A DNA stretch of 50,126 nt from assembly GCA_036310005.1 (NCBI GenBank), contig JAXJSP010000044.1, positions 1 through 50,126 on the forward strand, read 5' to 3'. Every line of letters begins with the position of its first letter. The first letter of the stretch is position 1. The notes under the pieces are model-generated. The model was not told the DNA's origin. It did not search any database and saw only the letters and a list, made by a program, of their open reading frames with translations. Below, piece by piece: positions 7,489-16,190 of this stretch. The DNA is from JAXJSP01 sp036310005. GTDB lineage: Bacteria > Bacillota > Clostridia > Oscillospirales > Acutalibacteraceae. Made by a program: the position numbers and the translations under genes.

Positions 7489-9033
7489 ATGAGCAAAAAC
7501 GAAATAATTAACGATAACGTCCGTGAAAACGCAGACGAGCCCGTTCTTCTTCGAATGGAAAATATAGAAAAGGCTTTCCCGGGTGTAAAAGCGCTTGACA
7601 ATGTAAGTCTTACTGTCAAGGCCGGTACGGTTCACGCTCTGATGGGTGAAAACGGTGCGGGAAAGTCTACCCTTATGAAATGTCTTTTCGGTGTTTACGC
7701 AAAGGACAGCGGTAAAATATACCTCGAGGGTAAGGAAATTAATTTTAAAAACTCTAAAGAGGCTCTTGAAAACGGTGTAGCGATGGTGCATCAAGAGTTA
7801 AATCAGGCGCTTAAGCGCAATGTAATGGACAATATGTGGCTGGGACGTTTTCCGACTGTCGCCAAGGGCGTTCCGATTACAAGCGAACAGAAAATGTACA
7901 AGGCGACTAAAGAAATATTTAAAAAACTTGAAATTAATGTAGACCCGAAAACGGTGATGAGCCACATGCCTGTTTCCCAAAGGCAGATGGTGGAAATCGC
8001 AAAAGCCGTTTCATATAATTCAAAGGTTATCGTATTTGACGAGCCGACCTCCTCGCTTACGGAAGAAGAGGTTGAGCATCTTTTCAAAATTATCAATATG
8101 CTTCGCGACCAGGGTTGCGGAATAATTTATATTTCTCATAAAATGGCGGAAATTCTTCGTATTTCAGACGAAGTTACAATAATGCGCGACGGAAAATGGA
8201 TTGCTACCGAGAAAGCAAAAAACCTGACAACCGACGACATAATCAAACTTATGGTCGGCAGAGAACTTACTAATCTTTATCCACCGAAAACTAACAAAAT
8301 CGGCGATGTTCTGCTTGATGTCAAGGACCTTTCCGCTGAATATTCAAAACTGCGTGATGTTTCATTCAGCGCGCGCAAAGGCGAGATTTTAGGAGTAGCG
8401 GGACTTGACGGTTCGGGACGAACCGAATTGCTTGAAAACATATTCGGTGTAGCGACAAGGCGCAGCGGCAATCTCACTCTTGACGGTAAGCCGATACGCA
8501 ACCGCAATTCGCGTGAATCTATCAAAAACGGGTTTGCTCTGCTTACCGAGGAAAGACGAGCGACAGGCATTTTCGGAATACTGAACATCCGTGAAAACGC
8601 GACTGTTTCAAGTCTTAGAAAGTGCAAGGCAGGACCTTTTTTGAGCAAGAAAAAAATGAAGAAAAACACCGATTGGTGTATTAATTCAATGCATGTCAAG
8701 ACGCCTAATCAAGAAACTAAAATCCGTTCTCTTTCGGGCGGAAATCAGCAAAAGGTTATTCTTGGTCGGTGGTTGCTTACCGAACCGACGGTGCTGTTAC
8801 TTGACGAGCCTACAAGAGGTATTGATGTCGGTGCAAAATACGAGATTTACGAGTTAATAATCGACCTTGCCTCAAAAGGAAAGACTGTCATAATGGTATC
8901 TTCGGAAATGCCCGAACTTTTGGGAGTGTGCGACAGGATACTTGTAATGTCGGGCGGAAGGCTCGCGGGTGAAGTCAACGCCGCAGATACTACGCAGGAA
9001 GAAATTATGACGCTTGCTGCCAAATACGCGTAA
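7489..9033 (+). CDS. mglA: Galactose ABC transporter ATP-binding protein MglA
   Basis: A 514-residue fusion of two ABC domains, the size usual for MglA/RbsA-class proteins. Domain 1 has Walker A GENGAGKST (residues 53-61), the signature-region variant MPVSQRQMVEIAKA and Walker B VIVFDEPTS. Domain 2 has the usual degenerate Walker A (GLDGSGRTE), the signature LSGGNQQKVILGRWL and Walker B VLLLDEPTRGID. The frame opens at 7453, but that ATG overlaps the base of the intercistronic hairpin. The ATG at 7489 has AGGGGG upstream, so I chose it. It energises MglC and sits at the cytoplasmic face of the membrane. Confidence 0.92.
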   Translation: MSKNEIINDNVRENADEPVLLRMENIEKAFPGVKALDNVSLTVKAGTVHALMGENGAGKSTLMKCLFGVYAKDSGKIYLEGKEINFKNSKEALENGVAMVHQELNQALKRNVMDNMWLGRFPTVAKGVPITSEQKMYKATKEIFKKLEINVDPKTVMSHMPVSQRQMVEIAKAVSYNSKVIVFDEPTSSLTEEEVEHLFKIINMLRDQGCGIIYISHKMAEILRISDEVTIMRDGKWIATEKAKNLTTDDIIKLMVGRELTNLYPPKTNKIGDVLLDVKDLSAEYSKLRDVSFSARKGEILGVAGLDGSGRTELLENIFGVATRRSGNLTLDGKPIRNRNSRESIKNGFALLTEERRATGIFGILNIRENATVSSLRKCKAGPFLSKKKMKKNTDWCINSMHVKTPNQETKIRSLSGGNQQKVILGRWLLTEPTVLLLDEPTRGIDVGAKYEIYELIIDLASKGKTVIMVSSEMPELLGVCDRILVMSGGRLAGEVNAADTTQEEIMTLAAKYA

Positions 9034-9048
9034 ATTGGGAGGAAAAAT

Positions 9049-10134
9049 ATGTCAAGTGAAAATATTAAAAGAAAAGGGCGCTTAGGAACCTTCATTGACG
9101 ATTTCAAGTCAAAGTCGGGTGCCGATAAGCGTCGTACAATAAGCGATTTGCTTTTTAACAACGCGATGTACATAATCATTTTAATTGCGATAGTTTATAT
9201 TGCTATTCAGGTACCCGCGTTTTTATCGGTTTCATCAATAGTAAACATTATATCGTTAACAGCCGCAAAACTCCCGATAGCGCTCGGCATAGGCGGTGCT
9301 ATCGTACTTACGGGAACCGATATTTCGGCCGGTCGATGCGTAGGTCTTACCGCTTGTATAGCGGCATCGCTTTTGCAGATGACGGGCTATGCCAACAAAA
9401 TATTCCCGAATTTGGCTGTTGTGCCGCTTTGGTTAGTATTGCTTATAGTAATTGCAGTCGGCACCGCTATCGGTTTTGTAAACGGTTTGTTTGTTGCTAA
9501 ATTCAAGTTGCATCCGTTTATTGTAACACTTTCTACTCAACTTATTGTTTTCGGTTTAGTGCTTATGTATTTAATGCTCGGCGGAAACAACGGTCAAACA
9601 CTTTCCGGACTTGATGAGTCTTACCTTAATTTTGTCCGCGGAACACTCTTTACAATCGGAAGCGTAGCGGTTCCTAAATATGTGCTTTATTCGGTAATTC
9701 TTACCGCGATAATGTGGGTTATCTGGAACAAAACAAAATTCGGTAAAAACATGTTTGCAGTCGGTTCTAACGAAGAGGCGGCAAATGTTTCGGGTGTTAA
9801 TGTATTCTGGACAATCGTTTTAGTATTCGTACTTGCCGGTGCTATGTACGGTATCACAGGTTTTATCGAAGGTGCAAGAATTGCTTCTTGTTCGGCTAAT
9901 ACAGGTCTTAACTATGAATCGGATGCTATCGCAGCCTGTGTTATAGGCGGTGTTTCGTTTGTAGGCGGTACAGGTAAAATCAGCGGTATTGTAATAGGCG
10001 TATTCCTTTTACAGATTATATTTGTAGGTCTTAACTTCTTATCGGTTGATGCAAACATGCTTTATGTTATCAAGGGACTTATTATTCTTGTTGCTTGCTC
10101 AATTGATATGCGTAAATACCTTGCGCGCAAATAA
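9049..10134 (+). CDS. mglC: Galactose ABC transporter permease MglC
   Basis: A 361-residue membrane protein of the BPD_transp_2 family. After a basic cytoplasmic N terminus it has eight to ten hydrophobic segments. Family motifs visible are LPIALGIGGAIVLTGTDISAGRCVGL, FVNGLFVAKFKLHPFIVTLSTQ and FAVGSNEEAANVSGVNV, followed by AACVIGGVSFVGGTGKISG. Together with MglA and MglB it forms the importer. GGGAGG lies 8 nt before the ATG and 15 nt after mglA, so it is in the same operon. Confidence 0.92.
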   Translation: MSSENIKRKGRLGTFIDDFKSKSGADKRRTISDLLFNNAMYIIILIAIVYIAIQVPAFLSVSSIVNIISLTAAKLPIALGIGGAIVLTGTDISAGRCVGLTACIAASLLQMTGYANKIFPNLAVVPLWLVLLIVIAVGTAIGFVNGLFVAKFKLHPFIVTLSTQLIVFGLVLMYLMLGGNNGQTLSGLDESYLNFVRGTLFTIGSVAVPKYVLYSVILTAIMWVIWNKTKFGKNMFAVGSNEEAANVSGVNVFWTIVLVFVLAGAMYGITGFIEGARIASCSANTGLNYESDAIAACVIGGVSFVGGTGKISGIVIGVFLLQIIFVGLNFLSVDANMLYVIKGLIILVACSIDMRKYLARK

Positions 10135-10164
10135 GTAATTAATATTAAAGGCGGTGAGTACACT

Positions 10165-10530
10165 ATGGAAAACGAGAATAATACACAAAAGCAGCGTAAA
10201 ACAGGCGGTTTATATGCAAAAGTTAATATGTCGCTTAAAACCGCAAATATTATGGTTACTGTATTTATCGTTTTACTTATTGCGGCTACAATATTTGTCG
10301 TAAGCCACAGCGGATTCACCGTAAGTTTCGATACTGACGGAGGCTCGCATATTGAAAGCGTAAAAGTTATGCATTCACAAACCATAGATATAAAAGATGA
10401 GCCTGTCAAAGAGGGCTATGTATTCACAGGTTGGTATACCGACCGCGGTTGCACGCAAGCCTTTGATATTGAAACTGATACTGTTACAAACAGTATGACT
10501 TTATATGCGGGATGGGAAAAGACTGAATAA
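10165..10530 (+). CDS. Membrane-anchored protein with one InlB B-repeat
   Basis: A 121-residue protein: a ~28-residue basic N terminus, one hydrophobic helix (about residues 30-48, IMVTVFIVLLIAATIFVV), then a single extracellular InlB B-repeat (Listeria-Bacteroides repeat, Flg_new): FTVSFDTDGGSHIESVKV through EGYVFTGWYTD to SMTLYAGWEKTE. Such beta-grasp-like repeats normally occur in multiples in large surface proteins. A lone membrane-anchored copy as the fourth gene of an mgl operon, 30 nt after mglC, is unusual. It is placed to contact the binding protein, the cell wall or the neighbouring sensor kinase. Function is unknown. Confidence 0.8.
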   Translation: MENENNTQKQRKTGGLYAKVNMSLKTANIMVTVFIVLLIAATIFVVSHSGFTVSFDTDGGSHIESVKVMHSQTIDIKDEPVKEGYVFTGWYTDRGCTQAFDIETDTVTNSMTLYAGWEKTE

Positions 10531-10537
10531 TTAACCT

Positions 10538-10564
10538 GAGGCGTTCGGATAACCCGAGCGCCTC
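10538..10564 (+). terminator. Terminator of the mgl operon
   Basis: The 11-bp stem, with one G-T pair, is formed by 10538-10548 with 10554-10564, followed by a short TTT. It begins 8 nt after the stop of the InlB-repeat gene. Confidence 0.7.
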
Positions 10565-10588
10565 TTTGATAAACAGGGCAAATTCGGT

Positions 10589-10617
10589 TTGCTCTTTACC
10601 TTGTTTAATGGTATAAT
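10589..10617 (+). promoter_or_regulatory. Promoter of the sensory gene set
   Basis: TTGCTC (10589-10594), 17-nt spacer and TATAAT (10612-10617), 40 nt before the GTG start of the response regulator and after the mgl terminator. This suggests separate transcription of the sensor genes. Confidence 0.5.
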
Positions 10618-10656
10618 TATTAATGATAATAAAGACAGATACAGGAGGATCCGTCC

Positions 10657-12252
10657 GTGAAATATACTGTACTCGTAGTGGATGACGAACAAGACCAGCG
10701 CAGAGCGCTTATTGAGCATGTAGATTGGTCCGGTGCCGACTTTGAAGTTATAGGCGAAGCGGAAAACGGTGTAGAGGCGCTTGACATACTTGAAACGCTC
10801 GAGCCCGATTTAATTCTTACCGATATTAAAATGCCGATGATTTCGGGACTTGAACTGGCGGCAAAGGTAAGAGAAATAAGGCCCGCCACACAAGTGGTAA
10901 TTTTAAGCGGATACGACAGTTTTGAATATGCTCAGACCGCAATTAATTATAATATTATAAGTTATCTTTTAAAGCCGATTTCTCCTGATGAAATGACAAA
11001 AGAACTTTTTAAAATTCACGCTCGTATGGACGAGCGGTTTTCGGTGGTTTCAAAAGTGCAAAACATCGGAACGGAGGAACGCCTTCGTGAACTTTCGGCA
11101 GATAATTTTTTGCTGGCGTTAATGCTCGGCAGTAATGAAGTGCAACCCGATGACAACGAACTTTTTAACACCGCAAAGGCGCTCGGGATAATTAAAGAGG
11201 ACTGCGTCAATCCCCGATTTTGCGTTCTTGTTACAAAGTTTAAGGACACGGACGGTATAACAAAAACCGAAAAAACTCACGCCGAATTTTTAGATTCGGT
11301 TTTTGCGAGATATATTCACTCTGAAAGTTTTGTTGTTTACGGCAGAGTTGTAACTTTTGCTGTTATAAGCGGTGAGGGTGAACTTTCAAACATTTTAGAG
11401 TTGCCCCTGCTTGAAATAGTGCAGACTTCAAAGAGAATACTCAATGAAACCTGTACAATAGGTGTAAGCCGCGCGTTTTCATCTCTTTGTGAATGTTCGG
11501 GTGCGTATTTTCAGGCGATAGCCGCAAGGCGATACACTTCTGACGGAGCCGGTGAAGTGCGCTTTATCAATGACCAGGAAAGAAACAGCGAACTTGAAAT
11601 TGACCGTGCGGAAAAATCTGCCTCAAAACTTGAACAGTTGTTAAAAGTAGGCGCCGATGAGCAACTTGAAGATTTTATTAACGGGCTTTACGAAAGCAGC
11701 ACCCCGGAAAACGCGAGTTTGCTTGTTATGCAGATAATATCGACGGTTTACAGGGTTGTAAGTTCGGCATCCGAGCGAACGGAAGTTTCCGAACTTTTCT
11801 CCACAAACCCGATTATAGCGCGAATGACCTCGCACGCGAGCGAAAGTGTGATGAAAAACGAACTGATTACCTTTTGCAGACAGGCGCGAAGGCTGATTTC
11901 GCGTTCGCAAAAAAGGGACACGGAAATTCTTTGCGACCGCGCGCTCCAGATTATTGACCGGCAGTATTCGGATGAAAATTTATCGCTTACGGGAGTCAGC
12001 AACGCTCTTTGTGTCAGCCCGAATTATTTAAGCGCGCTGATTAAAAAGCACAAGAAAAAGAACTTTGTAACACTTCTTACCGAGCGGAGAATGAAAGCGG
12101 CACACGAAATGCTTACCTGTACAAATATGAAAGTGCTTGAAATATCCGAAAAGTGCGGATACAGTGACCAGCACTATTTCAGTTATTGTTTTAAAAGATT
12201 TTACGGAAGTTCGCCTAACAAAGTAAGAAGCGTCAACAGGAGTGAAGAATAA
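10657..12252 (+). CDS. YesN-type response regulator (REC-AraC)
   Basis: A 531-residue regulator. Residues 1-120 form a receiver domain with acidic pocket D9/D10, phospho-acceptor D56 (LILTDIKMP) and switch lysine K106 (YLLKPI). A long linker region follows. The last ~100 residues are an AraC-type double HTH: LSLTGVSNALCVSPNYLSAL and KVLEISEKCGYSDQHYFSYCFKRFYGSSPNKVR. The start is GTG with AGGAGG at 10643-10648. Its stop overlaps the kinase start by one base (TAATG). YesN-type regulators next to sugar ABC genes usually activate them, so mglBAC is the obvious target. Confidence 0.92.
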   Translation: MKYTVLVVDDEQDQRRALIEHVDWSGADFEVIGEAENGVEALDILETLEPDLILTDIKMPMISGLELAAKVREIRPATQVVILSGYDSFEYAQTAINYNIISYLLKPISPDEMTKELFKIHARMDERFSVVSKVQNIGTEERLRELSADNFLLALMLGSNEVQPDDNELFNTAKALGIIKEDCVNPRFCVLVTKFKDTDGITKTEKTHAEFLDSVFARYIHSESFVVYGRVVTFAVISGEGELSNILELPLLEIVQTSKRILNETCTIGVSRAFSSLCECSGAYFQAIAARRYTSDGAGEVRFINDQERNSELEIDRAEKSASKLEQLLKVGADEQLEDFINGLYESSTPENASLLVMQIISTVYRVVSSASERTEVSELFSTNPIIARMTSHASESVMKNELITFCRQARRLISRSQKRDTEILCDRALQIIDRQYSDENLSLTGVSNALCVSPNYLSALIKKHKKKNFVTLLTERRMKAAHEMLTCTNMKVLEISEKCGYSDQHYFSYCFKRFYGSSPNKVRSVNRSEE

Positions 12253-13994
12253 TGAAAATTAAACGCCGCAATTTTTCTATAAGTCTGTCGGCGCTGAATG
12301 TTCTTTCAATTACGGCGGCATGCGTTGTCGCGGTTTCGGTTTGTATTGCGATTTTTTCCGCAGTATACAGTTCCGCCCTTTTAAAAGATGCAAAATTAAG
12401 TTCCGAGCAGGCGGTCGGGCAGATTGCGCTTGCTGTAAACAACAACCTTGATTCAATGCATCAAAAACTCGAATTTATCGAAGAAACGGTTGATGAGTGT
12501 TCAAGCACCGAAGATTTTTATAATAAAATTCCGGTAATTACCCGTATGCAAAAGGATATTTATGCTGTTACGGTTTACGGAGAAAACGGTGATATAATCG
12601 CCGCCACAAACGGAGAGTCGGCGCTAAAAGAACAAATATATTCAGACCTTTCCTTTGATGAGTCGCTTTTTGAATCAAGCGAGGGCTTTTCAATTTCAAG
12701 GCCGCACGTACAGACCGTTTTTGACGGAAAGTACCCCTGGGTTGTCACCCTTGCGACCAAGTCGGAAACTCCTGTACTGAAAAAGGGAGTATATATCGCT
12801 ATTGATTACGAGTTTTCGGAAATTGCAAAGTATATAGACAATGTCGGTATAGGAAGACGCGGGTACTGTTTTATAACCGACAGCGAGGGAAATATTATAT
12901 ATCACCCTCAGCAGCAGTTGATTTTTTCGGGAATTAAAAGCGAAAACACCGACTATATCAAAGAACTCTCGGACGGGGTGCATTTTGATAACAACATAAT
13001 ATACACCCTTACAACCACTCAAAGCGGTCGGTGGAGAGTTGTAGGACTCAGTTTTACCGACGAACTTGCGGTGGAGAGAAGAACCCAGATTATTTTCAGC
13101 GTTGCAATATCGTTTTTATTCTGCGCAGTAATTGCGCTGATTGTTTTAAAACTGTATTCGAAAATAGTAAACGCACCTGTCCGCTCCCTGATTAAGGCTA
13201 TGAAAAGATTTGAAAATCAGGCGGAAGATTTCCGTTATTCGGGCGGAAACGAATCTGTTGCAGAACTTAAAATCATATCATCCTCTTTTGAACACATGTC
13301 AAAGACCATACAAAGTCTTATGGCGCGTGTACACAGGGAGGAAAAAGAATTAAGAAAAACCGAACTTAAGGCGCTGCAAGCACAGATTAACCCGCATTTT
13401 CTTTATAATACGCTCGACTCAATTCAATGGATGTGCGAGCAGGGTAAAACTAAAGATGCGGCAGAAATGGTAAGGGCGCTGGCGCGTCTTTTCAGGATAA
13501 GTATAAGCCGCGGCAAAGAACTTATTACTGTTAAAGAGGAACTTCAGCACGCTGAAAATTACCTGATTATACAAAGTTACCGCTATCGCAGTCAGTTTTC
13601 CTACAAGATAAACGCAAGCGATGAACTTATGGACTGTCTTTGCAATAAGATTACAATTCAGCCGCTTATTGAAAACGCCATTTATCACGGTATTGACCGC
13701 ATGGTTGACGAGGGCAAAATTGAAATTACAGTCAAGTCTGCCGATGACACAAGCGATGATATTTTAATCATCGTTTCGGATAACGGAGTCGGAATGAGCG
13801 AGGAACAATGCAGTAAAATATTGTCAAAAGACCGCAGCGATTCGGGCGGAATAGGGGTTAAAAATGTAAACGACCGTCTTAAAATTTACTTTGGCGAAAA
13901 ATACGGGTTAAGCATTGAAAGTGAACTTGATGTAGGTACGACCGTGACGGTGCGTATTCCGAAAATAGATAAGGAGGCACAAGATGAGTTTTAA
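12252..13994 (+). CDS. YesM/LytS-type sensor histidine kinase
   Basis: A 580-residue kinase. TM1 is about residues 15-40 and TM2 about 279-302, enclosing a ~240-residue extracellular domain that looks like a double-Cache fold (YAVTVYGENGDIIAATN, GYCFITDSEGNIIYHP). A HAMP region follows. The H-box is of the His_kinase (PF06580) type: QAQINPHFLYNTLDSIQWM, with H382 as the phospho-acceptor. Then come N-box PLIENAIYHG, and G-boxes DNGVGM and GIGVKNVNDRL. It overlaps the regulator gene by 1 nt and the downstream binding-protein gene by 11 nt, so the three are made together. Confidence 0.92.
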   Translation: MKIKRRNFSISLSALNVLSITAACVVAVSVCIAIFSAVYSSALLKDAKLSSEQAVGQIALAVNNNLDSMHQKLEFIEETVDECSSTEDFYNKIPVITRMQKDIYAVTVYGENGDIIAATNGESALKEQIYSDLSFDESLFESSEGFSISRPHVQTVFDGKYPWVVTLATKSETPVLKKGVYIAIDYEFSEIAKYIDNVGIGRRGYCFITDSEGNIIYHPQQQLIFSGIKSENTDYIKELSDGVHFDNNIIYTLTTTQSGRWRVVGLSFTDELAVERRTQIIFSVAISFLFCAVIALIVLKLYSKIVNAPVRSLIKAMKRFENQAEDFRYSGGNESVAELKIISSSFEHMSKTIQSLMARVHREEKELRKTELKALQAQINPHFLYNTLDSIQWMCEQGKTKDAAEMVRALARLFRISISRGKELITVKEELQHAENYLIIQSYRYRSQFSYKINASDELMDCLCNKITIQPLIENAIYHGIDRMVDEGKIEITVKSADDTSDDILIIVSDNGVGMSEEQCSKILSKDRSDSGGIGVKNVNDRLKIYFGEKYGLSIESELDVGTTVTVRIPKIDKEAQDEF

Positions 13995-14946
13995 AAAAAC
14001 AATTTCGCTTGTTTTGGCGGTTTCGTTGACTGCCTGTCTTTGTGCCTGTGCTAAAACCGATTCAAAAAAACACATCGCGGTAATTGCAAAAGCGGTAAAC
14101 TCCGATTTCTGGCACAATGTCAACAACGGTGTGCTTTCTGCCGCTACCGAGTACAATGTCAGCGTAACATTTGAAGGTCCCGAAAACGAGGAGGACTATA
14201 ACACACAAAACGCGCTGATTGATGCCGCAGTAAAAAACGGAGCAGATGCAATAGTGCTTTCGGCAATAGATTACAACAAGTCGGTTGATACCGTAAACGC
14301 TGCAATTCGCGAGGGCGTCAAGGTAGTCACCATTGACAGCGACATAAACTCTGATGCGGTGAGTCTGTTTATAGGAACAGACAATGTCGCCGCCGGTAAA
14401 GAGGCCGGCAAGGCGGCGGTGGACAAATTTGCCGCAGATTCTCAAATCATTATAGGGCTTGTTAATTATAATGCGAATACCGATAACGGAAATCTGCGCG
14501 AGAGGGGTTTTCGTGAATATATAAGTGCGGTTTCAAACGCCCGTATTGTCGCGTCGGTCACCGCAGAGAGCAACGAGCAAAGCGCTACTGCGGCAGCAGA
14601 AAAACTGTTGAATGAAAACCCGGGCATAAATGTCATTGTCGGGTTTAATGAATGGATGACTCTCGGAGTCGGAAATGCAGTTAAAAATCTCGGGCTGTCC
14701 AAAAATGTGCAAGCTGTCGGCTTTGACAGCAACTTAATCTCTGTGAGCATGCTTGAAACGGGCGAGATGGATGCTCTTATTGTTCAAAACCCTTTTGCAA
14801 TCGGGTATCTGGGTGTTGAAAAGGCGACTGCTTTGATTTCCGGTGAAAATTTACCGAGCGATGATATTTATACGGATGTAACAACCGTCACAAAAGATAA
14901 TCTTTTTGATGACAATATTCAAAAAATACTTTTCAGATTTAAATAA
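13984..14946 (+). CDS. Sugar-binding lipoprotein, probable sensor partner of the kinase
   Basis: A 320-residue Peripla_BP_4 (ribose/galactose-type) binding protein with a lipoprotein signal; lipobox cysteine is either Cys18 (LTAC) or Cys22 (LCAC). Fold markers are IAVIAKAVNSDFWHNVNNGV, NGADAIVLSAIDYNKSV, VVTIDSDI, IGTDNVAAGKEAG and VQAVGFDSN. No permease or ATPase gene follows, and the gene overlaps the kinase gene by 11 nt. This is the arrangement of three-component sugar sensors such as XylFII-LytS-YesN of clostridia, where the binding protein signals to the kinase. It lacks the MglB calcium loop, so its ligand may differ from that of MglB. Confidence 0.85.
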   Translation: MSFKKTISLVLAVSLTACLCACAKTDSKKHIAVIAKAVNSDFWHNVNNGVLSAATEYNVSVTFEGPENEEDYNTQNALIDAAVKNGADAIVLSAIDYNKSVDTVNAAIREGVKVVTIDSDINSDAVSLFIGTDNVAAGKEAGKAAVDKFAADSQIIIGLVNYNANTDNGNLRERGFREYISAVSNARIVASVTAESNEQSATAAAEKLLNENPGINVIVGFNEWMTLGVGNAVKNLGLSKNVQAVGFDSNLISVSMLETGEMDALIVQNPFAIGYLGVEKATALISGENLPSDDIYTDVTTVTKDNLFDDNIQKILFRFK

Positions 14947-14962
14947 GAACGGAGGAATATAT

Positions 14963-15952
14963 ATGTATATTGCAAATGAAAAAAGGTATGAAAACGCTGT
15001 TTTTAATCGCTGCGGCGAAAGCGGGTTAAAACTGCCTGCAATTTCTTTGGGACTTTGGCACAATTTCGGTGACACCGCAAAATATGACAATATGAAGGCG
15101 CTGTGTTTTACCGCTTTTGATAATGCAATAACGCACTTTGACCTTGCTAACAACTACGGTCCCGAGCCGGGAAGCGCAGAAAAGAATTTCGGCAGAATTT
15201 TGCGTGAAGAACTGCACCCTTACCGCGACGAAATGATAATCAGCACAAAAGCCGGTTACACTATGTGGGACGGACCTTACGGAGATTGGGGCAGCCGAAA
15301 ATATCTGCTTTCAAGTCTTGACGCGAGTCTTAAACGCATGGGGCTTGAATATGTCGATATTTTCTATCATCACCGCCCCGATTATGACACACCGCTTGAA
15401 GAAACAATGGGCGCGCTCGCATCAGCAGTAAGCAGCGGCAAGGCGCTGTATGTCGGGCTTTCAAACTACGACGGGGCAAGGCTTGAAAAAGCGACCGAAA
15501 TATTAAACGAACTTCATTGTCCCTTTATAATCAATCAAAACCGCTATTCGATTTTTGACCGTACTATTGAGCATAACGGACTAAAACAGACCGCTGTGCG
15601 CCTTAAAAAAGGTATAATTGCATTCAGTCCGCTTGCACAGGGTATGCTCACCGACCGCTATTTAGAAGGTGTTCCCGAGGACAGCCGCGTTAAAACCGAC
15701 GGAAGATTTTTACAAGCCTCACAAATCACCGAGGAAACACTCGAAAAAATCAGAGGCCTTTCAAATATTGCGGCGCAAAGAGGTCAGACATTGGCTCAAA
15801 TGGCTCTCTCGTGGATATTAAAAGACGGAGAAGTGACATCTGTACTGATAGGCGCATCAAAACCGTCACAGATACTTGATAATATCAAAGCAATAAATAA
15901 TACCTCTTTTACAAAAGAGGAACTCGATGAGATTGATAAATTTTCACTATAA
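14963..15952 (+). CDS. Aldo/keto reductase (YghZ-like)
   Basis: A 329-residue NADPH-dependent aldo/keto reductase. The catalytic tetrad is visible: D in FDLANNYG, Y of NNYG, K in IISTKAGY and H in FYHHRPD. KALYVGLSNYDG, NQNRYSIFDR, IAFSPLAQGMLTDRYL and SVLIGASKPSQILDN are typical of the YghZ/GPR (L-glyceraldehyde-3-phosphate reductase) and Kv-beta branch. I chose the ATG at 14963, with CGGAGG at 14950-14955, over the in-frame codon at 14906, which lies inside the preceding gene. It is last in the sensory operon, so it may act on a sugar-derived carbonyl. Confidence 0.88.
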   Translation: MYIANEKRYENAVFNRCGESGLKLPAISLGLWHNFGDTAKYDNMKALCFTAFDNAITHFDLANNYGPEPGSAEKNFGRILREELHPYRDEMIISTKAGYTMWDGPYGDWGSRKYLLSSLDASLKRMGLEYVDIFYHHRPDYDTPLEETMGALASAVSSGKALYVGLSNYDGARLEKATEILNELHCPFIINQNRYSIFDRTIEHNGLKQTAVRLKKGIIAFSPLAQGMLTDRYLEGVPEDSRVKTDGRFLQASQITEETLEKIRGLSNIAAQRGQTLAQMALSWILKDGEVTSVLIGASKPSQILDNIKAINNTSFTKEELDEIDKFSL

Positions 15953-15957
15953 AAAAT

Positions 15958-15987
15958 GCACCTGAAAAGTAAAAACTTTTCAGGTGC
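15958..15987. terminator. Terminator after the aldo/keto reductase
   Basis: A perfect 13-bp stem (15958-15970 with 15975-15987), AAAA loop and a T-rich flank. The A-run before it lets it also end the small minus-strand gene at 15996. Confidence 0.85.
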
Positions 15988-15995
15988 TTATTAAT

Positions 15996-16130
15996 TTAGC
16001 TGAAAATCAAGGCTCCAAGATAACCCGCAAGGAAAAACAGTAAGCAAAGCAGGGCAACTCCCGCAAGTTTTAAGGCAGTTTTTATCGGGTTGTTTTGTTT
16101 AGAGCAGTTTTGTCTGTTGATTTTATCCAT
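15996..16130 (-). CDS. 44-residue single-pass membrane peptide
   Basis: A short frame with ATG at 16130 and TAA at 15996. The N-terminal half is basic and polar (MDKINRQNCSKQNNPIKTAL); a hydrophobic helix of about 22 residues follows (LAGVALLCLLFFLAGYLGALIF). This gives an N-in small membrane protein. The ribosome site is weak (GGGTGATG, about 8 nt upstream). It ends 8 nt from the bidirectional terminator at 15958-15987, which supports a real transcript. I do not recognise a family. It lies downstream of rpe on the same strand and may be co-transcribed with it. Confidence 0.5.
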   Translation of the reverse strand: MDKINRQNCSKQNNPIKTALKLAGVALLCLLFFLAGYLGALIFS

Positions 16131-16190
16131 TTTTCATCACCCGTTTTTATTATGAGTGAGAAAAAATTAAATATTCAAAAGTGCCTGTTT

